Shown here one piece after another: positions 54,828 to 64,000 of a stretch of DNA of 64,000 nucleotides. Location of the stretch: NCBI GenBank assembly GCA_029964075.1, contig CM057149.1, positions 444,465 to 508,464 on the forward strand, in the 5' to 3' direction. Each line of letters opens with the position of its first letter. Position 1 is the first letter of the stretch. The DNA is from Patiria pectinifera (taxonomy: Eukaryota > Echinodermata > Asteroidea > Valvatida > Asterinidae). The notes under the pieces were generated by a model. It made no database searches. It was not told the origin of the DNA and saw only the letters and a list, made by a program, of their open reading frames with translations. The position numbers and the translations under genes were made by a program.

Positions 54828-55914
54828 TGCCTACCTACCTGGTTACCACGGCTACCACGGCTACCACACTGCATTTTCTATGTTACACTTTATTTTTACT
54901 CACCCTCTGTTCATATTTACAAAGTCAAAGTACTTCACACTGTCATAATTTTCGAATGAAAATACATGATTAAACTATTTCAATGCAATAACCTAACAAC
55001 AGCGTCAGTCTAGCTGTGCTGCTGTGCTGATAATCTCCATGCAATATTCGTTTAGGCCCTACGTACGTACATATGTACATACGCCGCATGAATTCTGCCG
55101 AAACTATGTAATACGCCCTCTATTGTCCAGTTAGGCGTACGTTTTTACGGTGGCGCCAGTATCACAACCCGAGTAATACCACTTATGATTATTTATACCG
55201 TGAATAGTGGCGTCATCGAACTTACAATTATGTACATCCTCAACCTCGTCCCCAGTGCTTACTTTATTTCCAACCTAGTTTCCAATAGTAAACCCTGGAT
55301 AGGAAACTTTCTTCCTGCAGGCTAGTAATGGATTTTTGTCGTGTACTTGGTGGTGTTATTCACAACGTGCAGTACGTGTTTTCGCGATTATTCGTCCACG
55401 CCTTCTCGAAAATACTTATTTCCTTCCCCATTTGTTCATATTAATGTGAAAAGTGATACTACATGTTGTTTCGGTAAGATCGTAACAATTTAATCAAAAT
55501 AAATCGTGTTTTTCGTAACTCACGCCATGCTCGCGCTGCGACGAATTGACTCTGCTTTTACCCCAGACACCGCATACAAAAATAAACGCAAATGTAACGC
55601 ACTCATTTGCATACGTGTTCAAAAATCTTGCACATGCAAATGATCCAATACCAGGGTGAGAGAGCAGGTAGTGATGGGCGCGTACTGCTCGACACCCTGG
55701 GGTCGAGGTTGGTACATCGGGCATGTACATGTACATGTACTGTAGGGTTCGGTATACGTGCCGGGTGGAGCAGGTTTCTTTGGGGGGGGGGGGCCTTAAA
55801 TGCAAGCGCCAAAATTTGGGAGATTCGCGATACGTTACTCCTAATAATGCACCGTTTAAGCATTAAGCTTGCATGGTGGGCCCACACGTTTCCCCCGATT
55901 TAAAAAAAACTATG
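54828..55914. other. no gene recognised
   Basis: 55118-55130 has CGCCCTCTATTGTCC. An ACATGTACATGTACATGTAC run is at about 55720. Nothing coding. Confidence 0.4.
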
Positions 55915-56087
55915 GTAATTATTTTGGTAATACCACGGGCCTGACGTTGGTGGCGCCACTTTCACCCCTATAAAGGCTAGGCCTACATATCACCAAGGTC
56001 AAAATGTGGGAATATTAAAAAAATGACATCTTGCGGGTGCTCAAGCCCCCCCCCGCCCCCCCGCCCCCCCCCTTGGGTGCGCCACTG
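55915..56087. mobile_element. right part of a CAGTGGCGCA-family MITE
   Basis: Shares TTGGTGGCGCCACT and ATCACCAAGGTCAAA with 9661-9964 and ends CCTTGGGTGCGCCACTG. The left end is missing or too diverged. Confidence 0.7.
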
Positions 56088-56518
56088 ATTTCAAGTAGGA
56101 TTTTCATAGACAGATCCAAATTTCCATTAATTCAAAATAAATTATTTATTTCAATAACTATATTATTAAATATTAAAAAGGGTTTGTAAACATGGTAACT
56201 TTTATTGTGAAAAAGAAAAAGAATACAAAAATTAAATAAATAAACAAATTAAATAACGATTAATGCCAGCGTTCATGATAAAGCATTCCTTATTTTACCT
56301 ACTTCTCATTTGAATGCTGGACCCGAATCATCTGCCCAGTATACAAAGTGAGTGCACGACCCCCGCCCCCACCCCCCACATTTTTTCATCGATTGATAAA
56401 ATTAATGAATTTAACATTGATTGGTCCGGCATTTCAAGAGTGAGGGCTCCCCTATTAATCTATTCGTATTGTTTTTAAAAGCACGTTGCCTACGGCTAAA
56501 ATGCCGTGCAAAATATAT

Positions 56519-57350
56519 TGTGACGGAATAGGAATTAAGTCACCAACTGTATGTTTTAAATACATTAGCACACTGTGAGTCACCCACACTTTGCATATAA
56601 GGGATCCTTGGTTCTGATTGGTCAATTGAGTTTATGCACTGTTGTATGGCAAAGAGAAGTTGTGCACAAGCTTATGGGGCTCAAAGTCTATAAAAGGAGC
56701 TGCAGGGCTAGGATTTAGTCAGTTGATTGCTTGATTCTCTGACGATTAGACTAATTGCTAAGGCTCTTGATTATGTGGAATGACATGACGGATGATGATG
56801 ATTAAAGGCTTGACCACCGTACTTGATTACTGTTTCTGTTCACCAATTACTAGTCTGTCTTAGGGTATAGGGTCTACCTAGGATAAGTTGCTCCACCCAC
56901 ATTCCGACTCCGCCGCCTCCGCCCACATTCCGACTCCGCCTATTCCACCCAATTCCTACTCCACCCACATTCCGACTCCGACTCCGCCTATTCCACCCAA
57001 TTCCTACTCCACCCACATTCCGACTCCGCCGACTCCGCCCACATTCTGACTCCGCCTATTCCACCCATTTCCTACTCCGCCGACATTCCGACTCCACTGA
57101 CATTCCGACTCCGCCGACATTCCGACTCCACTGACATTCCGTCTCCACCCACTTCCGACTCCACATTCCGATTCCCAGTTCCCACTCCCATTCCATTGCC
57201 CTGACTACCAGTCTACTGGCTGATCCAACCAACCCAGAAGAGGGGATAGCCTGGTGCTGTGGCCCACCACTGCAGGGATAGGACACCATCGGGACGGCAC
57301 GCTACCAATCAAACCAGCCTGACGAAGGAGAGCTGGCACGACACGTCACA
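56519..57350 (+). repeat. 5' LTR
   Basis: 832 bp, TGTGACGG to CGTCACA (7-bp inverted ends). It carries a GATTGG CCAAT-type box near 56618 and TATAAAA at 56689-56695 (promoter), then a pyrimidine-rich minisatellite at 56893-57175 built on CCACCCACATTCCGACTCCG. Confidence 0.93.
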
Positions 57351-57368
57351 TTGGTGGCAGCGGTGGGA
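57351..57368 (+). other. primer binding site candidate
   Basis: TTGGTGGCAGCGGTGGGA follows the 5' LTR directly; TGGCAGCGGTGGGAT is shaped like the complement of a tRNA 3' end. The exact tRNA was not determined. Confidence 0.6.
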
Positions 57369-57424
57369 TCCACCAGGAGAGAAACTTCAGTGGAATTCAG
57401 CAGCTGAAGGAAGAAGACAACGGA

Positions 57425-60415
57425 ATGGAACAAAGAGAGCAAGCAGTGCTTACACCGGGGAGACACCGAGTGGAAGAAGTCGACTCGGGAGTGGAGTTCC
57501 GGTATCAAGGCAGTGACTTATTTCCAGCGGCTGTGGGAAGTGCGGCGACGAGCGGAGCAAGCAGTATCCTTCAACCGGTCCAGGAAGCATCGCAGCTCCA
57601 GTTCTCTCCAATGACATCCACCGTGAACCCAGGGCTGTTTCTAGGGAGATCGACAGGATGGACAACGGTTGGAGAAGAGTGGGCAAGGCAACCGATGGCG
57701 AGCATCAACCCTGCACATCTTGAGGGGTCTCAACAGAGAACTCCACAACGTGGATGGATGGGAGAGCTGGGGGAACCAGCCGGAGGATCGCCGATGTTGA
57801 ACCCACTGAGCACCTCTACTCCAGTGAGCCACTTACAGATATCAGGAGCCAGAGTAGAGCAAGCACCAAGGCTACCAGTGACGATCGGGAAGATCGAAAA
57901 CTGGTGCCAGGGGGGAGCAGGAGCAAGGGAATATTCCACCAGAAGTGTGAATATTGGAACTTCCGCACCACCAGGAATCACTACCGTCAGTGGAGCATGG
58001 CAAGCACCACCGGGGTACGGCCCGTACGTGCCACAAGTCTTCAGCACTATGACGGCAGGACTGCGGACATCCCCGGGGTATGCAGCAGCAGCAAGGCAGT
58101 CTACAAGCGGAGCAAGCATAAGCACGGCTTCTGCTCAAGGGAGACCGTTTGAGGTTCCCGAAGCGGGAGCCGGAAGCGAGTACAGGCTGGTTTCAAGTGA
58201 ACGGTCAAGCACGTGGAGTCCAGTTTTTGCAACCAAGATGGAGTCGAGTCAACCACAGCTACCACCGAAGGTTTCCTCACCGATGAAGGTGGAGGGACTG
58301 GAGAAAGGGTTGGCGGGAGCGACAATTGGGAGCAAGAAACCAGAGGGGCCAACAGCGGAACAAGAGAAAAAGACAGGTGCAGGGGAGGAGAAGATCCACC
58401 GAGCACAACGGAAGCCGAGTTTTGTTCCAGACAGATTTTCAGGGGACATTCCCTGGAGGGATTACAAGGCTCATTTTGAGTCTTGTGCCACGATCAACGC
58501 GTGGACCTCTGCAGAGAAAGCATTTTTCCTGGCAGCAAGCCTGAAGGGGCAGGCCCAGCAAGTGCTTGGAGACGGGGTCCAGGGCGAACCATTGAGCTAC
58601 AACGACCTTACTACAAGGTTGGAAAGACGATTTGGTCCCGGGGAGCAGGCCGAGAGATTCCTGTCGGAACTGAGGAGTAGGACAAGGGGGGTCAACGAAG
58701 GTCTACAAGCACTCGGACACAGCATCCGACGGCTGACGGAATTGGCATACCCTGAGCTCCCCAGAGATTCACGGGAAAGACTCGCCCGAGGGCATTTCAT
58801 GGATGCCATCCCAGATGCAGAAGTGCGTGCGGGAATCTTCAGAGCACACCCCAAGTCCTTAGATGAAGCGATACGGGCGGCCCTGGAGACAGAATCATTC
58901 ATCAACTCCGAGAGACAGAGGCAGGGGGGCCAAGGTGGTCGCCAACCTCCAAGGACACATCGGTACGTCGAGATGGTCTCTCGAGAGGAGTTCAACCGGC
59001 ATACACAGGGCATGTTGGAACAACTCAATGCATTGGAGGCAATGATAGCTGGCCTAGCAGAGGCAATGCACAGCAAGACCGCAGCTCCGAGGAGTAACGA
59101 AGGAGGAGTAAACGATGCTGGGATTCAGAGAGATGGAGGAGGAAGACAACCATGGGACATCGAAACCTGTCACAATTGCGGGGGCTTGGGACATTTCAAA
59201 AGAAATTGTCCAACTCCTATGAGCCGAGGATGGGCTACTGGAAACCCCAGGGGACTAACACAGCTAGTCGTGGGGAAGCCGTCTCTACCAGAGCAGAGCC
59301 AAGTAACCGACACGGCGACGACAAAGGCTACTCTCAAGGAGTCCAGTGGAGAAAATGAAAGAGGGGCATGGACGTTGACAAGAACTCCAAGGTGGACACT
59401 GCGGGAATTGAGGGACGCACAGCTGGCGGATTCTTCAATAGGGCCGATGATGCGGGCGATGGAGAATGGTGAGGAGCCAGTATGGGAAGCCATGTCGGAG
59501 GAATCAGCAGCTATGAAGACACACTGGGTTCAGAGGCAGCTACGGATCCGGAATGGTGCGTTGTCACGTCAATGGAAGTTGGAGAATGGAAAACGCGGCA
59601 GATGGCAGATTGTCCTACCGCCCACATTGCAAGAGAAAGTTCTCAAGGAACTACACGACAGTAAAGTGTCACGTCACCCCAGCGTCTACAAATCACTGCA
59701 GATAGTGCGCCGACGCTACTACTGGTCGGGCATGACGAAGGATGTACGGACAACAGCAACGAGGTGTGAGAGCTGTGGCCATGCGAAGTCCCATGGAAGA
59801 AAGGCTCATGGACTACTCAAGCAACATGTGGCAAAAGCGCCAAGCATGGTGAGAGAGAACACCATGGTGAGGCCACGTGTGTGGAAAGTGAGGTGCTCCA
59901 ACAGCATTTCAGTGGGATTCCAAGGGAAGGTTCAACAACATTCCACTGGGGGAAAGTCAGCAAGATTCCAGCCACATTCCATCAAGACTTCGGCATCCCT
60001 CCACCGATATTCCGATCATGTTCCGAGACATTCCACAGAAATTCCAACAGTATTCCACCAGGGCATTCCACCGAGATTCCAGCTACGAAGGAAGATGCCA
60101 GAAGACAAGCCCAAGTGGGGAGCCGACAAGGCCAAGGACCGGCATCGAGACCCTCGAACCCATCCCCAGCCACACGAACCGAAGCACCGCTGCCCTGAGC
60201 CAGGGTGTGGAACGACCACGACCAAAAGATCCAACCTCGTCAGGCACATGAGGGAGTGCCACAGGGAGCAGTCCCAATTCCGCTGTGCCGTATGTGGAGA
60301 ACGATTCACAAGGAGGGACTCCCGGGATCGACATGAGAAGAACCACCGGGGTGCGGGCAGCACAAGCCACAAGACCCAGAGCCAGAAGTCCAGACCGTCC
60401 ACATCACGCCCGTAA
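57425..60415 (+). CDS. Gag / integrase-zinc / C2H2-finger chimeric retrotransposon protein, 996 aa
   Basis: Residues 1-330 are low-complexity Ser/Gly/Pro/Gln. About 333-500 is a retrotransposon Gag (capsid) domain starting FSGDIPWRDYKAHFE. A CCHC knuckle, CHNCGGLGHFKRNC, lies near 581. About 655-740 resembles the RNaseH-integrase linker, followed near 743-790 by an H2C2 integrase zinc-binding domain (HDSKVSRH ... CESC). About 835-910 is Ser/His-rich and coded by DNA with recurrent ATTCC words. Two C2H2 fingers (CPEPGC...HMRECH and CAVCGERF...HEKNH) lie at 921-965. No reverse transcriptase or DDE core exists, yet the frame is fully open, so the protein is probably still selected for packaging or targeting. 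The fingers may be captured from a host gene. Confidence 0.88.
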   Translation: MEQREQAVLTPGRHRVEEVDSGVEFRYQGSDLFPAAVGSAATSGASSILQPVQEASQLQFSPMTSTVNPGLFLGRSTGWTTVGEEWARQPMASINPAHLEGSQQRTPQRGWMGELGEPAGGSPMLNPLSTSTPVSHLQISGARVEQAPRLPVTIGKIENWCQGGAGAREYSTRSVNIGTSAPPGITTVSGAWQAPPGYGPYVPQVFSTMTAGLRTSPGYAAAARQSTSGASISTASAQGRPFEVPEAGAGSEYRLVSSERSSTWSPVFATKMESSQPQLPPKVSSPMKVEGLEKGLAGATIGSKKPEGPTAEQEKKTGAGEEKIHRAQRKPSFVPDRFSGDIPWRDYKAHFESCATINAWTSAEKAFFLAASLKGQAQQVLGDGVQGEPLSYNDLTTRLERRFGPGEQAERFLSELRSRTRGVNEGLQALGHSIRRLTELAYPELPRDSRERLARGHFMDAIPDAEVRAGIFRAHPKSLDEAIRAALETESFINSERQRQGGQGGRQPPRTHRYVEMVSREEFNRHTQGMLEQLNALEAMIAGLAEAMHSKTAAPRSNEGGVNDAGIQRDGGGRQPWDIETCHNCGGLGHFKRNCPTPMSRGWATGNPRGLTQLVVGKPSLPEQSQVTDTATTKATLKESSGENERGAWTLTRTPRWTLRELRDAQLADSSIGPMMRAMENGEEPVWEAMSEESAAMKTHWVQRQLRIRNGALSRQWKLENGKRGRWQIVLPPTLQEKVLKELHDSKVSRHPSVYKSLQIVRRRYYWSGMTKDVRTTATRCESCGHAKSHGRKAHGLLKQHVAKAPSMVRENTMVRPRVWKVRCSNSISVGFQGKVQQHSTGGKSARFQPHSIKTSASLHRYSDHVPRHSTEIPTVFHQGIPPRFQLRRKMPEDKPKWGADKAKDRHRDPRTHPQPHEPKHRCPEPGCGTTTTKRSNLVRHMRECHREQSQFRCAVCGERFTRRDSRDRHEKNHRGAGSTSHKTQSQKSRPSTSRP

Positions 60416-60932
60416 TTGAGCTGCAAGCCGCTCCTCCTCAGAGGCAAGCTGCTCCGACGTCAACCTCTGAAGTGGAAGGACTGTACTTCCACGAAAAGGG
60501 GGGAAAGTTCCAGAGAATGTTACGCCAGGGAAAGGCTACATACATCAGAGGGTGAAGAGGACATCAACAGGGAATACGGCAACACAATCTGTTGGAACGA
60601 TGTAGCCTGCCATCATGAAAGGATGACAAGAACTTCCACCTAAACTCTTAAGTCTCTATAAAAATAACATTGAGGAATGTTTTCTGAAGAAATTAAAGTT
60701 TATACGATTTTGTTCAGATCGGAGATATTTGTAAGTCAAGTTTTAAAGCTAAGTTTTGAATCACCAAGTGGTTGTTTTTCAAAGTAATGTTTCCAAGAAG
60801 TATTGGAATGTGCTTAAGATTTACCAAACTTAGTTTTCGTGTAAAATATTTTTGTCTTAGTTATTTCATCTGAGTTGTTTTATCAAAAGCTCTTGTAGTT
60901 TTCAGGGACTGAAAACTTTGGGAGGGGGGCTA

Positions 60933-61784
60933 TGTGACGGAATAGGAATTAAGTCACCAACTGTATGTTTTAAATACATTAGCACACTGTGAGTCACCCA
61001 CACTTTGCATATAAGGGATCCCTGGTTCTGATTGGTCAATTGAGTTTATGCACTGTTGTATGGCAAAGAGAAGTTGTGCACAAGCTTATGGGGCTCAAAG
61101 TCTATAAAAGGAGCTGCAGGGCTAGGATTTAGTCAGTTGATTGCTTGATTCTCTGACGATTAGACTAATTGCTAAGGCTCTTGATTATGTGGAATGACAT
61201 GACGGATGATGATGATTAAAGGCTTGACCACCGTACTTGATTACTGTTTCTGTTCACCAATTACTAGTCTGTCTTAGGGTATAGGGTCTACCTAGGATAA
61301 GTTGCTCCACCCACATTCCGACTCCGCCGCCTCCGCCCACATTCCGACTCCGCCTATTCCACCCAATTCCTACTCCACCCACATTCCGACTCCGCCGCCT
61401 CCGCCCACATTCCGACTCCGCCTATTCCACCCAATTCCTACTCCACCCACATTCCGACTCCGCCGACTCCGCCCACATTCCGACTCCGCCTATTCCACCC
61501 ATTTCCTACTCCGCCGACATTCCGACTCCACTGACATTCCGACTCCGCCGACATTCCGACTCCACTGACATTCCGTCTCCACCCACTTCCGACTCCACAT
61601 TCCGATTCCCAGTTCCCACTCCCATTCCATTGCCCTGACTACCAGTCTACTGGCTGATCCAACCAACCCAGAAGAGGGGATAGCCTGGTGCTGTGGCCCA
61701 CCACTGCAGGGATAGGACACCATCGGGACGGCACGCTACCAATCAAACCAGCCTGACGAAGGAGAGCTGGCACGACACGTCACA
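60933..61784 (+). repeat. 3' LTR
   Basis: 852 bp, the same sequence as the 5' LTR apart from a T/C change in GGGATCCYTGG (near 61020) and a 20-bp net gain in the CATTCCGACTCCGCC minisatellite. TATAAAA is at 61103-61109. It is preceded by the purine tract at about 60920-60930. Confidence 0.93.
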
Positions 61785-61917
61785 ATATAGTACCCGCCGA
61801 GCAGAATCCGTTGTCGTTCGTACACAAACTTTAGGCATGCTATTGCTATTAGACACAATTTTACACCAACCATAGAGCTAGGACCCTAGCTCTATGCACC
61901 AACTACATACAGACAGA

Positions 61918-62030
61918 CAGTGGCGTAGCCACCAAGGGGCGTGGGGGGCGTCTGCCCCCATGAAACCTTGTCGCCCCCGTCGCCCCCACTGAGATTTTGA
62001 GTTTCTAAAAAAATTATCATTGATTTAAAT
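61918..62030 (+). mobile_element. left part of a CAGTGGCGTA-family MITE
   Basis: CAGTGGCGTAGCCACC and GAGTTTCTAAAAAAATTATC match 26418-26602; the right end was not identified. Another CAGTGGCG end is at 62319. Confidence 0.65.
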
Positions 62031-62596
62031 CTAAATAGTCGCGAATGATCCACATGATGACCACTGAGAAACGACCCTTCGACCGGCGACCGCGGACCAG
62101 TAAGCTGACAACCGGAGTGACATAGCGCATAATGATAATCTAAAATGCGTATTAACACCCACTGCACTGCTCGCACCACGGAACACGTATTATAGGCAGG
62201 TGGTCCGTGGGTCACACAGTTTCAGTCAGCGATATCACGCGAATCGGCCACGCACAAACTTTTTCCTCCATTCATATCAGCTAAATAATAATATAGACCA
62301 GTTAAAATTCCTTGAAATCAGTGGCGCGCGTAGCCACAGCGGGGCGTGGGGGCCCCGGTCCCGCTCCACTTGGACATGCAGAATATTTATGATTCTGTGA
62401 CGTGCCTGACTTGTGGTGACGTAAGAATAAATTAGCATAATGTTATCGCAGAGTTGTGATACTGGCGCTACCCGTTTTTACAGTAAGAAAAAGATGGCGA
62501 CCACCAGTGGCACTAACCAGTGTGAGTGTGACTGAACTTTACTTCCCGTACCGGCTCAGACTCAGCTAGGGTATGTCATTGTTGATAAATTGGCAC

Positions 62597-62617
62597 AATT
62601 GCAGAATACCCCGCCAC
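62597..62617 (+). repeat. isolated end of the 52847-type element
   Basis: The same 21-bp end (ATTGCAGAATACCCCGCCAC) after the same GGCAC flank, with no partner end seen before the window ends. Confidence 0.8.
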
Positions 62618-62651
62618 TCGATCTATGTGTTTATAGCTTCAAAATCTATCC

Positions 62652-62752
62652 ACCTCGTAGCCGGCTACGAGGTCACGGTTGATTGACCTCAATAAACATT
62701 CTCAGCTACTTGTACACTAGCGGGATGCCGCGCTTCGCGCGGCACCCGCTAG
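62652..62752. repeat. pair of perfect hairpins
   Basis: 62652-62673 is a 22-bp perfect palindrome centred on TAGCCGGCTA. 62717-62752 pairs CTAGCGGG, GCCGCGC with GCGCGGC, CCCGCTAG around a TTC-type loop. Confidence 0.85.
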
Positions 62753-63504
62753 ATGGGTGGAGTTGACTGTTTCGTAATAATTACTGTATACAATGAAATC
62801 TCGATAATTTAAACTCTAATAACTCCAAACAACTGTTAAATCAAATAAAGAATCAGACCCTCTGCTGCACGCGAGCCTATTTGGATTCGCCATCAGTGTC
62901 GCCTAAGTTGTATTTGCGTGCACATAACGTTTCCTGCGGAGATTGTGCGAGGGTCCAGGACATATTGTCAATATAGGGGAAGGGGCTAGCTAGGGTGAAG
63001 GGTGCTAGTTGGAACGCCCAATTCCCGTAAAACCCGTCAACCATGTCACCAATATTTCCGGGGATGGGGAGAAATATTTCCAGGGATGGGGAGAAATGGT
63101 TTTTGTTATAGAGGGGAGATGGTGATATTGAAATCGCTGATATTGTGGAGGTTTATGTTTGTGCTGGGATTCATACCATTTAAATGTTGTTTTAAATTGC
63201 GCGCCGATTAGGAAGGTCTTGCTGTCAACAGTTGAATGAAATTAAGTATTTATTGCCGACCGATTGTCTCACGCGATGTCTCATTATATAAAGCTCATAA
63301 ATAATGTTGTGCTAGAATATTGTCCAGTCAATTTGAACATTGATTTTTCAAGGTGCCAAATCATTAAGGACGTATACACCAACTGTACAAATAGGTAATT
63401 TAGACGAAACGCGGTTTGATCTTGGCCTATACAAAATCGTATCCATCGTTCTCACTACAGAGGAGAGGAGGGGGCAGCCAGTGGGGGTGGGGGTTGGATA
63501 TTGT
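62753..63504. other. no gene recognised
   Basis: Unremarkable mixed sequence with a short repeat GGGGAGAAATATTTCCAGGG near 63067-63100. Confidence 0.4.
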
Positions 63505-63732
63505 GTGGGCGTCGCCAGGATTTTTCTAGATGTCGCAAAAGATATTTTGGCCCAAAAAATTCCTGGTTTTCTCAACACATTCTCGATTTATCAGTTTTAG
63601 AGGGGGGCAGGGACATTTTGCACCCCCAACCCAAACCCATTAAATTCACACCACTATGACTTTGCGCCTCTTTTTATTATTGTTTTTTTTTTTTCTTTTC
63701 GGGAGGGGGGGGCCCTCCTCGCGACGCCCATG
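63505..63732. mobile_element. second copy of the GGGCGTCGC MITE
   Basis: GGGCGTCGCCAGGATTTTTC to TCGCGACGCCCATG, with the same internal TTTATCAGTTTTAGAGGGG as 16975-17251. No exact flanking duplication. Confidence 0.85.
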
Positions 63733-64000
63733 CCTATTTATGTTACACCTGTGAATGGTCACATATTATATTTCCGGGGAAGTGGGCAACAATTTATATT
63801 TGTTATGGTGAAGGGGGTGTTTCTTATTAAAGTAGAAGTTAATGTCATTATAGCAGTTGGTGTTTTTATTATGGTGGTGGGGTTGTACAGCAAAGTACTG
63901 TAACACGTTCATTTGCAGAAGAGAGTAAAACTAAAAGAAAGGACATATTCGAGCACTTCATAATTATGTCAAGCACCACATGTTAAATGTATTTATTACA
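63733..64000. other. no gene recognised
   Basis: AT-rich window end, nothing to call. Confidence 0.4.

Larger units (their letters stand above)
56519..61784 (+). mobile_element. complete non-autonomous Ty3/gypsy-type LTR retrotransposon
   Basis: Two near-identical LTRs (832 and 852 bp) begin TGTGACGG and end CGTCACA and are flanked by a 4-bp duplication ATAT (56515-56518 and 61785-61788). The 5' LTR is followed at once by TTGGTGGCAGCGGTGGGA, a primer-binding-site-like stretch, and a purine tract (GGGAGGGGGG) ends at the 3' LTR. The interior holds one long frame (57425-60415) with Gag, an integrase zinc-binding domain and C2H2 fingers, but no protease, reverse transcriptase, RNase H or integrase catalytic core. 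The LTRs differ by very few substitutions plus repeat-number changes, so insertion was recent, presumably with enzymes supplied in trans. Confidence 0.93.

Noticed and set aside
57056-57289. Minus-strand frame of about 77 codons, repeated at 61490-61723
   Set aside because: It lies within the LTR minisatellite and is identical in both LTRs; no coding signal beyond the repeat.

Overview
The window is animal genomic DNA: interrupted genes with GT-AG introns, AT-rich intergenic sequence, and a very high load of transposable elements. Frequent ACATGTACATGT runs, TAGGCCTAGGCC runs and CAGTGGCG-type transposon ends fit a marine invertebrate, most likely a deuterostome such as an echinoderm, hemichordate or amphioxus. 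That placement is an impression and was not tested.

The main host gene is a CCDC66 orthologue (centriolar-satellite and ciliary microtubule protein) on the minus strand. Fourteen coding exons run from 50279 down to a stop codon at 22906. All junctions are phase-compatible and give about 1,070 residues; only the N-terminal exon or exons are missing. Its introns hold most of the transposons seen in the right half of the window. A second probable host gene, on the plus strand at 10061-11889, contributes the last two exons of a single-pass membrane protein (stalk, transmembrane helix, about 270-residue cytoplasmic tail) of unrecognised family.

Layout. 1-4000: foldback elements and a duplicated exon-like unit. 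4020-7660: two head-to-head non-LTR retrotransposon fragments (minus-strand endonuclease; plus-strand CR1/L2-like endonuclease plus reverse transcriptase with frameshifts). 8229-19249: a family of elements with TAGGTTTTCC ends, one carrying a nested 277-bp insertion with a perfect 8-bp target duplication, and the membrane-protein exons. 19250-22905: sequence with little to call and a 0.65-kb foldback. 22906-50279: CCDC66 with many intronic elements, notably a broken piggyBac transposase (38110-41391) split by a 1,680-bp foldback element whose ends are inverted 17-bp minisatellites, and a cAMP-response-element-rich repeat array (48.7-49.7 kb). 50800-56500: putative promoter region, hairpins, a Pro/Tyr-coding-looking repeat element and a 1.24-kb element built from GTTTAAAC-centred palindromes. 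56519-61784: a complete, young, non-autonomous Ty3/gypsy-type LTR retrotransposon whose single 996-codon frame joins Gag, an integrase zinc-binding domain and two C2H2 fingers. 61785-64000: further short element copies and hairpins.

The most unusual structures are the LTR element with the rearranged Gag-IN-C2H2 frame and the foldback element with minisatellite ends inside piggyBac. Next come the palindrome-array element and a natural filled/empty site pair for a TTAA-targeting MITE. No RNA genes or CRISPR arrays were recognised.
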